Program-made: the position numbers and the translations under genes | Part shown: piece by piece, positions 50,763 to 62,219 of the stretch | Position numbering within the stretch: the stretch's first letter is position 1 | Layout of the letters: each line of letters opens with the position of its first letter | From: Pholis gunnellus | Taxonomy: Eukaryota; Chordata; Actinopteri; Perciformes; Pholidae | Assembly (NCBI GenBank): GCA_910591455.2 | Contig: OU342809.1 | Coordinates: 14,671,519-14,735,518 of the forward strand | Direction: 5' to 3' | Length of the DNA: 64,000 nucleotides | The notes under the pieces: model-generated | Told to the model about the DNA's origin: nothing | The model's input: only the letters and a program-made list of their open reading frames with translations | Database searches by the model: none

Positions 50763-53700
50763 CTTGCTCAACTATCCTAATATTCCTCTCACTCTCCTGA
50801 GAAAGGCAGAGCCTGTCACTCATGTCAATGAGATTTCTGGGTATTTAACAGTCAATCCCCGTCAGCCTAAAATTGATCTCATCTCAAATGGAGCCAAAAG
50901 AGACAATTTACATATTCATGGTGAAACGGAACAATGCTGACTAAATCTGATGAGGGTCACCTTCAAGGAAAGGCGCAGCTGGTTTCAACTGATCAGTGTC
51001 AAGTGCCGTCCATATAGACAGAGGAAGGCAGAACAGTTAACGGGATGTCAATACAAAGCCAGAATAAAAATGAATGTTTTTACATTGTTGCAGATGTACT
51101 ATTTGCTCCTTCACCAATATGACAGAAATCTTCTATTCCGATAAAGGTAATTTCATATCGCGATATTTGATGATATTTCGATTGGATTTTACTCCGATAT
51201 GATTCCATTGATTATTGATTATCAATTGAAAGGGTGGTACTAATTCAAACCTTATTGTAATGTCCAAGGTGCCCTCAATAACAACTAATATATCCAATCT
51301 ATTTATTTTTCTATCCTTATTTTAATCCACTTTAAACCAACACACCTCTTATCTCACTACCCTCAATGGACTTCTTTGAATATGTGTTTCTCATGCTTTT
51401 GTACTATCACTTTATCCCCATGTGCAACTCTTTCCTTTTATTAACAATGTTATTCTGACAGTTTTATTTTGTTGACAGCAAGGACTTGATGTACATATCC
51501 ATCTGTTTCACCAGAGACCACGTAAGACTTTGTTGTCAGCAAAGTAGATGCTGCATTTTCATCAACGAAAAACATGGCACGAGCCTCTGTGCCCACCACA
51601 AAGGAATACGTGTGTGTGTGTGTGTGTATCAGTGTCTGGCTATGACAGCTATTGATCATTCTTGTTTGAAATTGTTGAACATCAGCATATTTAAACAGAC
51701 AGGGTTTTTGTACATAAATGAAAGACGATTTATTTCAAGCATAGAAAAGTACTAACAGGGCATCTTCAGACTCGTGAGTGAGTCGTTGAGTGAATATTTA
51801 TGGCAATGTAGAGACCAAGCTAGATTTTTCCCAATTATGAGCATGGCGGAAAGCAACATAAAGGTGTCGGTTAGCACTCTAACCCCTACTGCTCTCAGCT
51901 TCTTCGCGGTTAAATGCTGAAGAGATAATAATAGTAATAGTAATGTAAGTAATGCAACCAGGAAAAGAAAACGTTGGTTCCGCTTCCATGAGAATTCTTT
52001 GTCTTCATCTGCTGTTTTTCTCTGCAAAGAGGAAAAATATGAGTTCAGATTGTGAATGTGATGGCAGGTACAGCCAACACTTAAACTATGACATTTGGGA
52101 GTTGGCTGACTCCAGTCGGGGCTCTGAGTCACTTTTCAAAAAGTGAAATAGCTAGCGCTTTAAAGATCAGATGAGACAAATGAGAAACAGCTTCAGCGCT
52201 GAGAGAGACGGACAGCGTAGAAAGACAGGGAATAGCTTTTATCGAGCGTGACGCAAAGAAATGGGATCTGGGTTTGTGGGTATTGGAGAGGTAATTGATT
52301 CAAGGATCTAGATCTGTTCAGAGGGAGACCCCAGGAACATTATTGTATGGGAGCTTACATGCAGTGTGATAGCTTAAATATATTTGATGGAGAGTGAGGA
52401 TCAGCTATGAAGATCCTCTCCTCAAACTGATGTGGCTAATAGCTTGCCACGCTAATTCAGAGTCAACTGTAAAGAGACACTTTGTATTAATATACTTGTT
52501 AATTAATTGATTCATTAATTGTATTCCTTCCATAGGAATTGCATGTGAGTAAAGCAATCTGGCACTAGAAACAGTAACAAGGATGATGAGCATTACTGTA
52601 CTCCACTGAAGTCAGACACTAAGCCTCACTATGAAGTTGAGAAATATTAAATACCAAAGGGTACCACTTTATTCTTACCCCCGATTAGCATTTTTAAAAA
52701 GTGTTTAAGCAACTAACTAATGGCTTATAACACGCAATAATGAATTTGTCAATAGAGATGAGTTCATTTTTATGTGTTTATGTGCATTTGTCAACAGCTA
52801 TAAATGTGAAGCGCAACTGGTATATAAACAGATAATGAATGATTGCCGATATACAGGTATATGTATACGACCACATTATTTTTGAATCAAGAAAACATGA
52901 CAACTGAGCAAAATCCATTTGCAGAAGAAGTCCAGGATAAGTGGCTGGAAGCACAAGTGCAATCTAGTAAGTAGACCCTAAAGTAAAACAAACATCATAA
53001 TACTATTTCCAATGGTCAGCCATAGTCCTTAAATAAAGGAAATGATCAATAACAAATTATAAGAGATTCTGTGTCTTTGCCTCCTTTGATTTACACAAAC
53101 AAAATGACTGATGTTTGACATTTCTTACCTTTCCATTTGTTTTGTTTTTTATCATCTCCTCTTACCTCTATCAGATCCGCCTGGTACTCAGGACGAGCTG
53201 CAGATGAAGCCACGTCTACCAACAGCTGATCAAGATAAACTCTCAAATGGGAGCATAATCATTATGTCAGCTCATGCGTTTTGCATTCATTCATACGGTG
53301 TGTGGCTCCAAAGTCATTAGGAGTGATCTGGTCACATACAATAACTGAGCAAAGCACTGAAGCTGCTAATGAAGGGCCTAACAATCGTGTTTACATCTTC
53401 TACTTTGAAATATATTAATATTTGCATTTTACAAGTGTTTGAAATCAGTTTGTCCTATGCAATGAATGATGAATACTGTGTGAAAAGATTTAAATATGTT
53501 TTGCAATGTGATGCGTATGTGTACTAGTGTCTCTGTTGCTAATTGCTGTAGTATGACAATTACAGGAAAAGTAACCTGTAAAAGTACTGTAAGTCAGAAT
53601 TTGTTACATCCACACCGGGCTCTGTGTTACTCGTTCTAATCAATCACAAGAAGCTACAGTGCAGCTTAGTGGGCTGGCTATGTCTGTTCCAATTCCAAAT

Positions 53701-55286
53701 GATGACAATGCACAATTCAAATTGGAAAATGAAAGAAATTACCATTTACTTTCAACAACAGCATTTGCATGAATATGTAAATGTGGACACGAGGAACTGG
53801 TCTTTGTGATTATACACTTGTGGCAGATGATAATAAATTCAGACAGAGAGTTGTTTACAATCAAAGCCGATAGTTTTTTGTCCCTGAGGACAAGTTGAGC
53901 CAAAGCACATCTCAAGGCGAGCCGAGTAGATGGAGGAGCAGCAGGGATGATAAATCTCAATATTCATATACATTTTTGGCATTTATCTCATGTAACACTC
54001 ATCTCAATATTTTCAGCTTAGCATACATCAGCTGTCTCATAGCCCAACAAATGCTACAGAAAGTAAATTTTGAGAATATTTCATCTTACTCGGTGCAGGC
54101 CCGTTCCCCTCGAGGCATCTCTGTGTATCTCTCAGGCCTGTCGTCTGCATGATGAGAGCAGGGGTGATGCAGGAGTCAGTCTGAAAAAGAATAAATCACT
54201 TGTGGAGCTTTGCAGTGTGGAAGCAGATGACAGCTGGAGGGTAGTTGGAGGATGGCAGCGGACATGAGGGCCACTCAGGCTGCCTTCCTTTATAATAGCA
54301 TCAGGCAGTTGAGGAGGAAATACTTGCAAGGGCAGGTTGTTCTTACCGCCAGTAGTCCGTCATAAGAAAGCAGGAACCACACGGGGACACATCAACTGGA
54401 TAACACGAGGCGTTCGTGGTGCTGTTTATATCTGACTGTCAATGTGTGCATGCAGTGAAGACAAAACGACAGTTACACTGATTATGACTGTAACGTCTCT
54501 TCAGTATTTTGTGCACAGGTGCTCTAAGTTTAGTACAATGAGAGCTTGTATGAGCCGAGAACATCGACAAAAGTGCACATTACCCCAGCAGGTCCTCAAA
54601 CATTTATGAGTTCTTCAGCTCATGTTGCTCCACAGAGGCCTGTTAGATTTCATTGCATAATTCTGTGCTCTGTTCCAGCTTCTATTGTGCCAATGAACCT
54701 CTGTTTATTTGCTAGGATGTTTTCTATCACTGCTCCCTCAGCTCACAAGCCAGAATAACAATGACTTTTCATCATCGAAAGGACTGGTTGATCCCTGCTC
54801 ATACAGCAGATTGTTGCAAAATGTGCTGCTCACACATCTACCTTAAGCGAAAACCTCAGGCGTTCGACATATCGTGGATGCAATCTTGCTATTTAAACTA
54901 AATTAAACTGTGTTGGTATGCTTTTCTAATATCATCCAGATAATATGTGTAATAACTGTTATTTACCACGCTAAAGTGCAGTTTGTTTGTGAAGTCTATA
55001 ATGAAAACCGCAGGATATGAAACTCTTTTGGTGTTATTTACAATTTGCCCTTATTCATCACTATATCTTCTCTCAGGAGCAACTTCAAAGATGTTGCGGC
55101 AAATGGTGCTCAAAATGGATTTGAATGACAACAAGATAATAGCAGACATGCTCATTTAGAAACGTTCTGCTGTCAGGGCAGAGCTAAATCAAAGTATTAA
55201 GGGCTGTCCATGGTTCTGAATTATCCACCGATTTATCCTCCTGCCTCCCTTCCTCTACCCCCTCCCCCCCGGTTTCTCTCACTTGC

Positions 55287-55308
55287 ACTCTATCTATCTA
55301 TCTATCTC
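55287..55308. repeat. (CTAT)n microsatellite
   Basis: Short tetranucleotide array following a C-rich run and CACTTGCACT. Confidence 0.85.
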
Positions 55309-58300
55309 CTTTTCCTATGCCTCTCAGTAGTCCTACATCAACTATAACCTTCTGCAAGTAATTTGCATGTTACCACAAAAGGTGAGAGGACATGAAATTA
55401 GTTTCAACAAGAGAAATGACAAGAAGAGGCAGAGCTTTTAAAGGCTGGCATGAGGAAACTACATGACGACATGATGAAAGACCAGCTTTAACCAGCCTAG
55501 AAATGTCAAAAAGCTGAACTGCAATTTAACATTCCCAATTGCTGATACATATCAACCCTGCATGGCCCTATTACTGCTCATTGTATTGTGTAGCATAGCC
55601 TGGGAGATCAGATGTAACAGAGATTGTCTGTGGAACTAATGGTAAAAGAAATCTTAATTGAGGTTATTTTCCACTTCATAGACACTGTTAAGAGCGGCAC
55701 ATGCACAGAAGTGAGGGGAACTGTGATCCAATGGTGCCCACTAGTGCTCAAACTGTTTACCGGCACCTTCTCTAGCTGATTTAGGCTACACAGACTAGCA
55801 GTCCCCAAACACTGCTGCGTTATACTTCACAGTTTAGCTCACAGGTTCAGACTGTTAATGTTGTGTGAAATGACGAACAGCAAGAAGACGGTGAAAAAGG
55901 GGACCCATCGGTGCTTGTTAACTGTTGGCTCACATACCAGCTATTACCTGCTGTGCCTCTTGTGAAGCCAACTTAACGATAGAAGCATGTGCAGCGGGGT
56001 ATCTAATTCTTAAGAGGAGAAGGAGAGGGTGAGGAGAGGGAGATGAAGAGGTGAGATGAAGAGGTGGGGAGAGAGCCTCTCCCTGCAGGTGTGAGGCTGG
56101 TTTCCCTCTCTCCTTGTTTCTGGACTGAGGGATGAGCTTGGATGGTGTGATTCATTTTCTCCATCAACTCTTCCGAGTTGTTTTGTACCACACCTCCATC
56201 TGCTTGAATCAATCACATTACAGGCACATGCACGCACTTGTAAGTGCACACACACCTAACACACGGAGAGACACAAACGCAAAACAAAGTGTGAAAGCAG
56301 ATGCTCAAGATTCACAGACACAGCCTTTCTCTCTCTGATCCATTTTATATAAAGATACCCAAATTTGAGTCCCAAATAAATTCAGCGACGCCATCATCAG
56401 CAACAGTCAAGAGAGCATGGCAGATGAAGTTGAGCAGACATATGGACACACACACACACACACACAAACACAAATTCATATCCACCATCCACACACACAG
56501 GCCGGGGTAAGGACCTTTTTGTAGCCTCAGCTGCTTCAAGCTACTTGTTCTGCTCTGCGTTCGTCTCTGACAACAGTTTTCATTTACTCACAGCAAAAGG
56601 TCAGAGCAGTCCTCTCTTACTGAATGACAGTGCAGGCAGCGCTGTGTAGAACACAGCCTGTCATTTATCCACAGTGGCTCTCCTTAATCCTCTCCGTGAG
56701 ACAGGCTTGTCCATTAGATGGGCCTCCTGGCAAACGCCCTCACAAGACATTATCATAAATGTTTTGCCCCCAATGATGCCGCTTCTAGGTATTCCACTAA
56801 AAGCTACAGGATTAATGAAATCAACACCTACCATGCAAAAGGAGGAATGCCAGTGGCCCCCCTCCAGGCTTAAAAGCACCAGGTTGTTTCCTGCAGGGAT
56901 GTTTCCAGAGCTCAGGGTTTCCGACGATTAGATGACACCTCCTGCAGGGAGGTCGTTCTTCAAAAAGCTCAGAGTGATCATGTTCTAATCTTTGGCTTTA
57001 CGTGTCATCCACCTGTGCATGTACGCATATGTATATATGTGTACAAGTGTGTGTTTATGTGCACGCTCTCTTAAGTTCAGCGGGTCAAGTAAAAGATCTT
57101 ACTTCAAGCAGTAAGCCTGCCTCTTCACTTTCCTCCAGGGTCACTCTGTTGGCTATACACGTCAATGACACAATACATTACACACATAAAGTATGTACAG
57201 AACTAACGTAGATTTGTATCATCCATAGATGGCTGGGTGGGTTTGATATTACCCCAGCATTAAAAAGAGAGAAGCCGAACAGCTGACAAAATTGCAGCAA
57301 TAGTTGGATCATGTGCCTCTTATATATTTTATCTCCATTTTCTCTTTTTCTTCTCTCTAGCTCTAACACACACTACTGTAGCGGCTGAATGTAGGTCAGT
57401 CCTGTAGAGAAATGTGAAAGTGAATAGTAAATCAAAACTGTGTATCAGCCGACGCCACATCAATGCATCCCTCAGGCTGCTGGACAGCACATGAGCTAAC
57501 TCATAGCCATACCTGTGCGCACACACAAACACACACACACACACAAAATGTTGTTTGTGGTGAAAAGGTACAGTGTATGTGTTGCATAATTCATCCGGAC
57601 CAAAGAAAACAGCCATTATCAGAATTCCGCTATCAGGCCACTCCTCACTGATTCTGTTTCAGGTGTCAGCATCACTTTGCATAAAATCACCTGGGAATTG
57701 CCTGAGTGAAGTTTTCTGGTGCTTCAAGTGACACATGTGGAGGGATTTCCATGTTTTCTCACTCATTCATCCCATTGCACCTGTCTCACTCTCAAACACA
57801 CACAACGCCAGCTCATTTGAATGCAGGTGGTAGCCTCCTGTTCATGTCCCGTCCAACTCGCTGACGCTTGACTCTGAGAATAAATAAATAACTGAATGAA
57901 TAGGCCCAGAACTGGACTATAGTCTGTACATAACAAAATCAGCTGTGACGTCCATTTCTCCTCAAACCGGTGGCTCCTGCAGCACTGCGCCGGTGATTTA
58001 TTTCTCACCTTGTTTGCGTAATTGACCATGTGTCAGTTTGCATTAAAGGCAGATACCAAGGTTACCACAGAGGACAGAAACTCAGCCGCAGGCCCTCAGA
58101 CCCACAATTTCATTCAGGAGGCAAAAACAGCTGAGGACATTGGGGACAGTCTCTGTCTTCCCGCAGTCACCAGACAAGGATGTCTTGATACAAACTAATG
58201 TGCTTTGGCAATCAAAGTCCAGCTAAACAGCTGTAACCACCTTCCTCACGAAGGACAGGAAAAGTCCAAATTGTTCTTCATAAATAGGGAACTGCACAAT

Positions 58301-58352
58301 TTCCGTCATTTTAAATAACATTAATTTGCCTGAATTGTGTGGACTGGTCCAA

Positions 58353-58485
58353 ACTACATTTCCTGGCTGTGCGTGACGTCAACTGTACACGACAGTTTCC
58401 GCAATTGAACACGTGACGTTTTGTTTTGGTTCCTGGTTCGTGATTCCTCTCAGCTCATCTTCACTCAGATGAAGAACGACGCAGG
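58353..58485 (+). promoter_or_regulatory. arsa proximal promoter and 5' UTR
   Basis: Three recognisable motifs lie within 65 bases: ACTACATTTCC (58353-58363), close to the ZNF143/THAP11 core ACTACAATTCC; the palindromic cAMP-response element TGACGTCA (58374-58381); and AACACGTGAC (58408-58417), which contains the CACGTG E-box (58410-58415) and matches 8 of 10 positions of the CLEAR element GTCACGTGAC used by TFEB/TFE3 to switch on lysosomal genes. No TATA box is seen, in keeping with a housekeeping promoter. The start site is not determined. Roles are inferred from motif match and position. Confidence 0.6.
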
Positions 58486-58513
58486 ATGGACAACATCCGC
58501 TTCTGCTTTTTGA
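58469..58513 (+). CDS. Short uORF overlapping the arsa start
   Basis: An ATG 17 bases upstream of the arsa start, in another frame, opens a 14-codon frame that ends with TGA at 58511-58513, inside the arsa coding region. Its context is weak (C at -3, A at +4), whereas the arsa ATG has A at -3 and G at +4, so most ribosomes would be expected to scan past it. It could lower arsa translation slightly if the transcript starts upstream. Confidence 0.35.
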   Translation: MKNDAGWTTSASAF

Positions 58514-58706
58514 CAACTTGCCTGTTTTACACCTGCTCGGCTTCAACTCCGAATTTTGTCCTTCTTTTCGCAGATGATTTAGGTTTCGGGGACCTGGGCT
58601 GCTATGGACACCCCAGTTCACTCACTCCAAACCTGGACCGCCTTGCAGCGGGAGGACTCCGGTTCACAGACTTCTACTGCACCAGTCCCGTCTGCTCCCC
58701 GTCCAG
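58486..58706 (+). CDS. arsa: arsa exon 1
   Basis: Encodes the signal peptide, the metal-binding F-A-D-D-L-G (Asp30, Asp31) and the sulfatase signature C-S-P-S-R, whose Cys70 is converted to formylglycine. It ends two bases into the Arg74 codon, before GTAGTT. Confidence 0.95.
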
Positions 58707-61700
58707 GTAGTTCCACTGTCTGTTGTTCACGCAGGGCCGCCGCTGGTTGATTTAATTTACGGTTAAGGTGAGAGGGAGAATCAGGGAGATTATCACTCCT
58801 GGCAAATGAAATCATTTCTATGTAGACACGATTACAAATGTTAAAGTCCCGCTAAATCCCGTAGTTGTTTGCTGTCTCTGACTTTAAAATGCGGCTGCAC
58901 ACCTGAGAGCAGCCTGAGGATTCAAAGTAATCAGTAATCAGTAGGCCTATTTGAATAGCTTTCGACCTGCGGTTTTTGTTTTGCATCTTTTTTTTTTTCA
59001 CACTTACTTTTTAATTGCATCTTTCCTGGGTTCTCTGATTTATTTTATTTTTTTGTTTAACCTTTATTTATCCAGGACAGTCCCATTGCGATATGAAATC
59101 TCTTTTCCAAGGTAGTCCTGGCCAAGATGGCAGCATAGAAGTTACAAACATAAAAGCACAGATATGAGACATGGAACATACTTGAAACAAATAAAATCAA
59201 CAACAATAATATTGATAATAATACTGCAACAAATGGAATTTGCTCCCTTGTTTGAAGGATGAAAATATGTCACCAAAACTGTGAGCCTCATGATTCATAA
59301 AGAATATAATACAATAGCAGATGAATATGAAGTGGTTAATATAAACAATAATTATGTAAAGAAAACAGTAAAACATGCCTTATATTCTTTTAGCCACATT
59401 TTGCAAAACTGATCTCTCTAGTCCACACACATTATACACTTCCTACCTCTTCACTGGCTTTCCAGGGCATCGTTGTTGACGGGGCGCTATCAGACCCGCT
59501 CAGGTATCTACCCAGGAGTGTTGTACCCAGGCTCCAGAGGCGGTCTTCCTCTAAATGAGACCACCATCGCTGAAGTGTTGAAACCCGTGGGCTATGCTAC
59601 TGCTGCCATGGGGAAGTGGCACTTAGGAGTAGGGGCCAACGGGACATTTCTTCCAACCAGGCAGGGGTTTGACCAGTACCTGGGGATCCCCTACTCCCAT
59701 GACATGGTCAGTGCAATTGAAATTAGTGCCACACTAAAATGATTCAAAGTTTTGAAAAGTAATCTGTGCTGGTAATTGTTGAAAAAATAGCGTAATGTGA
59801 TTTATTTTCTGCAATGTCTATTTTAGTGTCTATTTCATTGTTTGTCTATTTTTCTTTCTTTCCCAGGGCCCCTGTGAGAACCTGACTTGTTTCCCTCCAG
59901 ATGTTAAGTGTTTTGGATTGTGTGATGTTGCCACTGTGACTGTCCCACTAATGCGAAATGAGGTCATCAAGCAGCAGCCAGTCAACTTCCTCGATCTGGA
60001 AAGGGCTTACAGTGATTTTGCAACCAGTTTCATCACCTCCTCAGCCAAGAAAAAACAACCGTTCTTCCTCTACTATCCTTCCCATGTAAGCAAAAAAGAC
60101 AGTCTTTGATGGTGTACCTCTCGAGCAAAACAACATTTACAATCAGAGCTCTCTCCTGGTCGGTTAAAGTCTTTAGAAGGCAAAACGTGAGCGCACTGGT
60201 AGTGCAGCGAGACTGTAAACCCATTATTCTACTTCTTCCTACAGCACACCCACTACCCCCAGTATGCAGGTCCAGGGGCAGCCGGGCGCTCTTTAAGGGG
60301 CCCATTTGGAGATGCACTTTTGGAGTTTGACAACACAATAGGAAACCTTATGACAACTCTGGAGAAGACAGGAGTGATCAACAACACACTGGTCTTCTTC
60401 ACTTCAGACAATGGGTTGGTTTTTGTTGCCAGTTTGTTTATGAATCTATGGCCTGTGTTGTATTTGTAGTTACTTTACCTTCTTATGATAATGTTGTGTT
60501 GTTCCCGTCTCCGTGTGTAGGCCCGAACTCATGCGTATGTCCCGTGGAGGTAACGCTGGTCCTCTGAAATGTGGAAAAGGCACCACTTATGAGGGGGGCA
60601 TGAGAGAGCCAGCCATCGCCTTCTGGCCAGGGACCATCAGGCCAGGTCTGGACTCCTTAATCCTCTTCACCAAAAGTTTAGGCTGAGTGATGCTACCAAG
60701 TACAAAAAAAAAAAGGTTTCTAAACCAGAGTTTTCTCCACAGACCACTTGGTGTATATATTCAAAGACCATACTGGTGGTTTTGCTTATTTCAGTCACGT
60801 ATGCTAAGCTTTACTGCTGACCACTTTCAAAAGCATACCACACGTCTTTTCACTGATTTCATACAATCCAGTATGAAAATATAAATACCAGATTAAAATG
60901 AATGCAAGCGCATTACACATGGCCTTTTAGCGGTTGTCGCTTGTTCTTTCTCCGTACGCATCTCTTTAGGTGTGACTCGTGAGATGGCCAGCACTCTGGA
61001 TATCCTCCCCACCATTGCAAGTCTGGCAGGAGCCAAACTACCCCAGGTGATGCTGGATGGGGTCGATATGACAGAAACCCTTGTCAACCAAGGAAAGGTA
61101 GTGACATCACACCTCACACTCTGAAGAGATGGAAATAATGTGAAAACCAAGCGGACGTATTCATTTTATTATCTTTAATGGTGCTTTCACATGGAATCAG
61201 GAATCAGTAGACGGTAATGCCGTCTACTGTACCATCGCTGGTATGCTCTGCCAACCTCACCTAATTTTACCGTTTGTTTTGCAGAGTAAAAGGGAGGCGA
61301 TGATGTTCTACCCCACAGACCCCAGTGAGATGTACGGTCTGTTTGCTCTCAGGCTTGGGAAGTACAAGGCCCACTTCTATACGCGAGGTACAAGAGGCGT
61401 CATATACACAATGAGTTGAAATGTCAAGAAGCATAATCACACAGTCAGAGCTGAGGTATTTTTGACTCCTGCTTGTCCATGTTTGTGCATTCAGGTGCTA
61501 GCCACAGCAGTACTACCCCGGACCAAGACTGCTCATTATTTACAGTCCTCAAGGCCCACGACCCCCCTCTTATTTTTAACCTGGAGGATGACCCCTCAGA
61601 GCACTACCCTCTCCCCCTGATGGGAAAACCCGACCTCCAAGCCGTGTTGGAGAGGATCAAGGAAGTCAAGGGGCAGTTTGAAGCCTCCATGGTGTTTGGA

Positions 61701-61790
61701 GAGAGCCAGATATCGAAAGGATCAGACCCGAACCTGGAGCCTTGCTGCAATCCTCAGTGTAGCCCCAAGCCCAGCTGCTGCGAGTGTTAA
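58486..61790 (+). CDS. arsa: arylsulfatase A (eight exons, complete)
   Basis: Lysosomal cerebroside-sulfatase; it removes the 3-sulfate from galactosyl sulfatides. Joined exons are 58486-58706, 59466-59706, 59867-60085, 60245-60414, 60521-60645, 60970-61097, 61285-61387 and 61495-61790: 1503 bases, 500 residues plus stop, close to human ARSA. All introns are GT-AG and keep the frame. Residues 1-20 or so form a signal peptide. The metal ligands Asp30, Asp31, Asp282 and Asn283 are present, as are the formylglycine site Cys70 in C-S-P-S-R and the catalytic set Arg74, Lys124, His126, the His227/228/230 cluster and Lys303. The C-terminus is Cys-rich (C-C-N-P-Q-C...C-C-E-C). Four N-glycosylation sequons are seen (Asn104, 132, 159, 273). 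The gene is transcribed away from shank3. Other arylsulfatases are excluded by near-continuous similarity to ARSA, including HPSS-TPNLD and GKGTTYEGG. Confidence 0.97.
58707..59465 (+). other. arsa: arsa intron 1
   Basis: The longest intron of arsa (759 bases), GT-AG. It contains a poly-T run near 58988 and a teleost repeat fragment at 59056-59225. Nothing else is seen. Confidence 0.9.
59056..59225 (+). repeat. Teleost interspersed repeat fragment in arsa intron 1
   Basis: TTAACCTTTATTTATCCAGG, AGTCCCATTGCGATATGAAA, TCTCTTTTCCAAGG and AGTCCTGGCCAAGATGGCAG follow the order of an abundant teleost repeat (CCTTTATTTAACCAGG...CTGGCCAAGA). It ends in A-rich sequence with AACAATAATA words. The family is recognised from memory. 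Confidence 0.7.
59466..59706 (+). CDS. arsa: arsa exon 2
   Basis: Completes Arg74 and carries the second half of the sulfatase signature (L-L-T-G-R) and the catalytic G-K-W-H-L-G (Lys124, His126). Ends in a whole codon before GTCAGT. The first in-exon ATG is at 59473 only by frame coincidence; the exon really starts at 59466 after TTTCCAG. Confidence 0.95.
59867..60085 (+). CDS. arsa: arsa exon 3
   Basis: 73 codons in phase 0. It begins G-P-C-E-N-L-T-C, with the conserved glycosylation sequon at Asn159 that corresponds to human Asn158, and ends in S-H, the first His of the active-site cluster. The donor is GTAAGC. Confidence 0.95.
60245..60414 (+). CDS. arsa: arsa exon 4
   Basis: Begins H-T-H-Y-P-Q (His228, His230) and ends in T-S-D-N-G with the metal ligands Asp282 and Asn283. 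The donor is GTTGGT, weaker than the others. The exon ends two bases into Gly284. Confidence 0.95.
60521..60645 (+). CDS. arsa: arsa exon 5
   Basis: Encodes P-E-L-M-R-M-S-R-G-G and C-G-K-G-T-T-Y-E-G-G, with substrate-binding Lys303, and ends one base into a Gly codon before GTCTGG. Confidence 0.95.
60970..61097 (+). CDS. arsa: arsa exon 6
   Basis: Begins G-V-T-R-E-M-A-S (Gly split across the intron) and contains L-D-I-L-P-T-I-A-S-L-A-G and L-D-G-V-D. Human Asn350 (N-V-T) is Q-V-M here, so that glycosylation site is absent. Ends in a whole codon before GTAGTG. Confidence 0.95.
61285..61387 (+). CDS. arsa: arsa exon 7
   Basis: Encodes S-K-R-E-A-M-M-F-Y-P through L-G-K-Y-K-A-H-F-Y-T-R, part of the C-terminal sheet of the sulfatase fold. 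Ends one base into a Gly codon before GTACAA. Confidence 0.95.
61495..61790 (+). CDS. arsa: arsa exon 8
   Basis: Last coding exon, ending at TAA 61788-61790. It carries the C-terminal domain and the Cys-rich tail that forms disulfides in human ARSA, and lacks the short P-D-P-H-A-like extension of the human protein. Confidence 0.95.
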
Positions 61791-62199
61791 TGGGACAGAT
61801 TCCCACAACTGCTAAAGATGTGGGACAGGCTGGAGGCACTGCACTGATTATTAGGTTGTTCTGTGAAAAAGCTGATTTTGTAATTATCTAATGATGCATT
61901 GCTACTGGACAGCTACAGTATAATTACATAATTAGAGTTTGTACTGAAAAGCAACATGACAAACAATCAGTTTCCTCAATGAGGAGATGATTTTCTTAAT
62001 ATTTATATTGACTACATTGAGAACTAATGTATAACACTGTACTGTTTATGTCCAGACTATTTGAATACATTCCTTCCATTTCCACCTCAACATTCTTTGG
62101 AATCATAACATTTTGAATAGATGTATGGGTTTTATGTGAAATGCCTAAAAAGAGTAAAGAGTGGATCTGAACAATAAAGACAACAAAAAAGGTTTTGGA
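61791..62199 (+). other. arsa: arsa 3' UTR
   Basis: AT-rich sequence after the stop codon with no frame or exon. It runs to the AATAAA at 62173-62178; the true cleavage site is probably 10-30 bases beyond. Confidence 0.7.
62173..62178 (+). terminator. arsa polyadenylation signal
   Basis: Canonical AATAAA about 383 bases after the stop codon, followed within 15 bases by an A-rich and then GGTTTTGG GT-rich stretch. Confidence 0.7.
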
Positions 62200-62213
62200 C
62201 ATCAAGCATATAT

Positions 62214-62219
62214 TTTATT
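62214..62219 (-). terminator. Candidate polyadenylation signal of a convergent gene
   Basis: TTTATT on the plus strand reads AATAAA on the minus strand, only 36 bases beyond the arsa signal. This tail-to-tail spacing is usual for convergent genes. In human the gene convergent with ARSA is MAPK8IP2. Confidence 0.4.

Larger units (their letters stand above)
46086..58352. other. Intergenic, right part, upstream of arsa
   Basis: No supported exon. It contains a perfect 14-bp-arm hairpin at 47794-47825, GT and CA arrays at 50029-50060 and 50719-50758, a CTAT tract at about 55287-55308 after a C-rich run, and several purine/pyrimidine-biased stretches (for example 56013-56110). A 133-codon minus-strand frame at 48538-48939 has no recognisable domain. 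The last few hundred bases before arsa become less repetitive and lead into its promoter. Confidence 0.55.
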
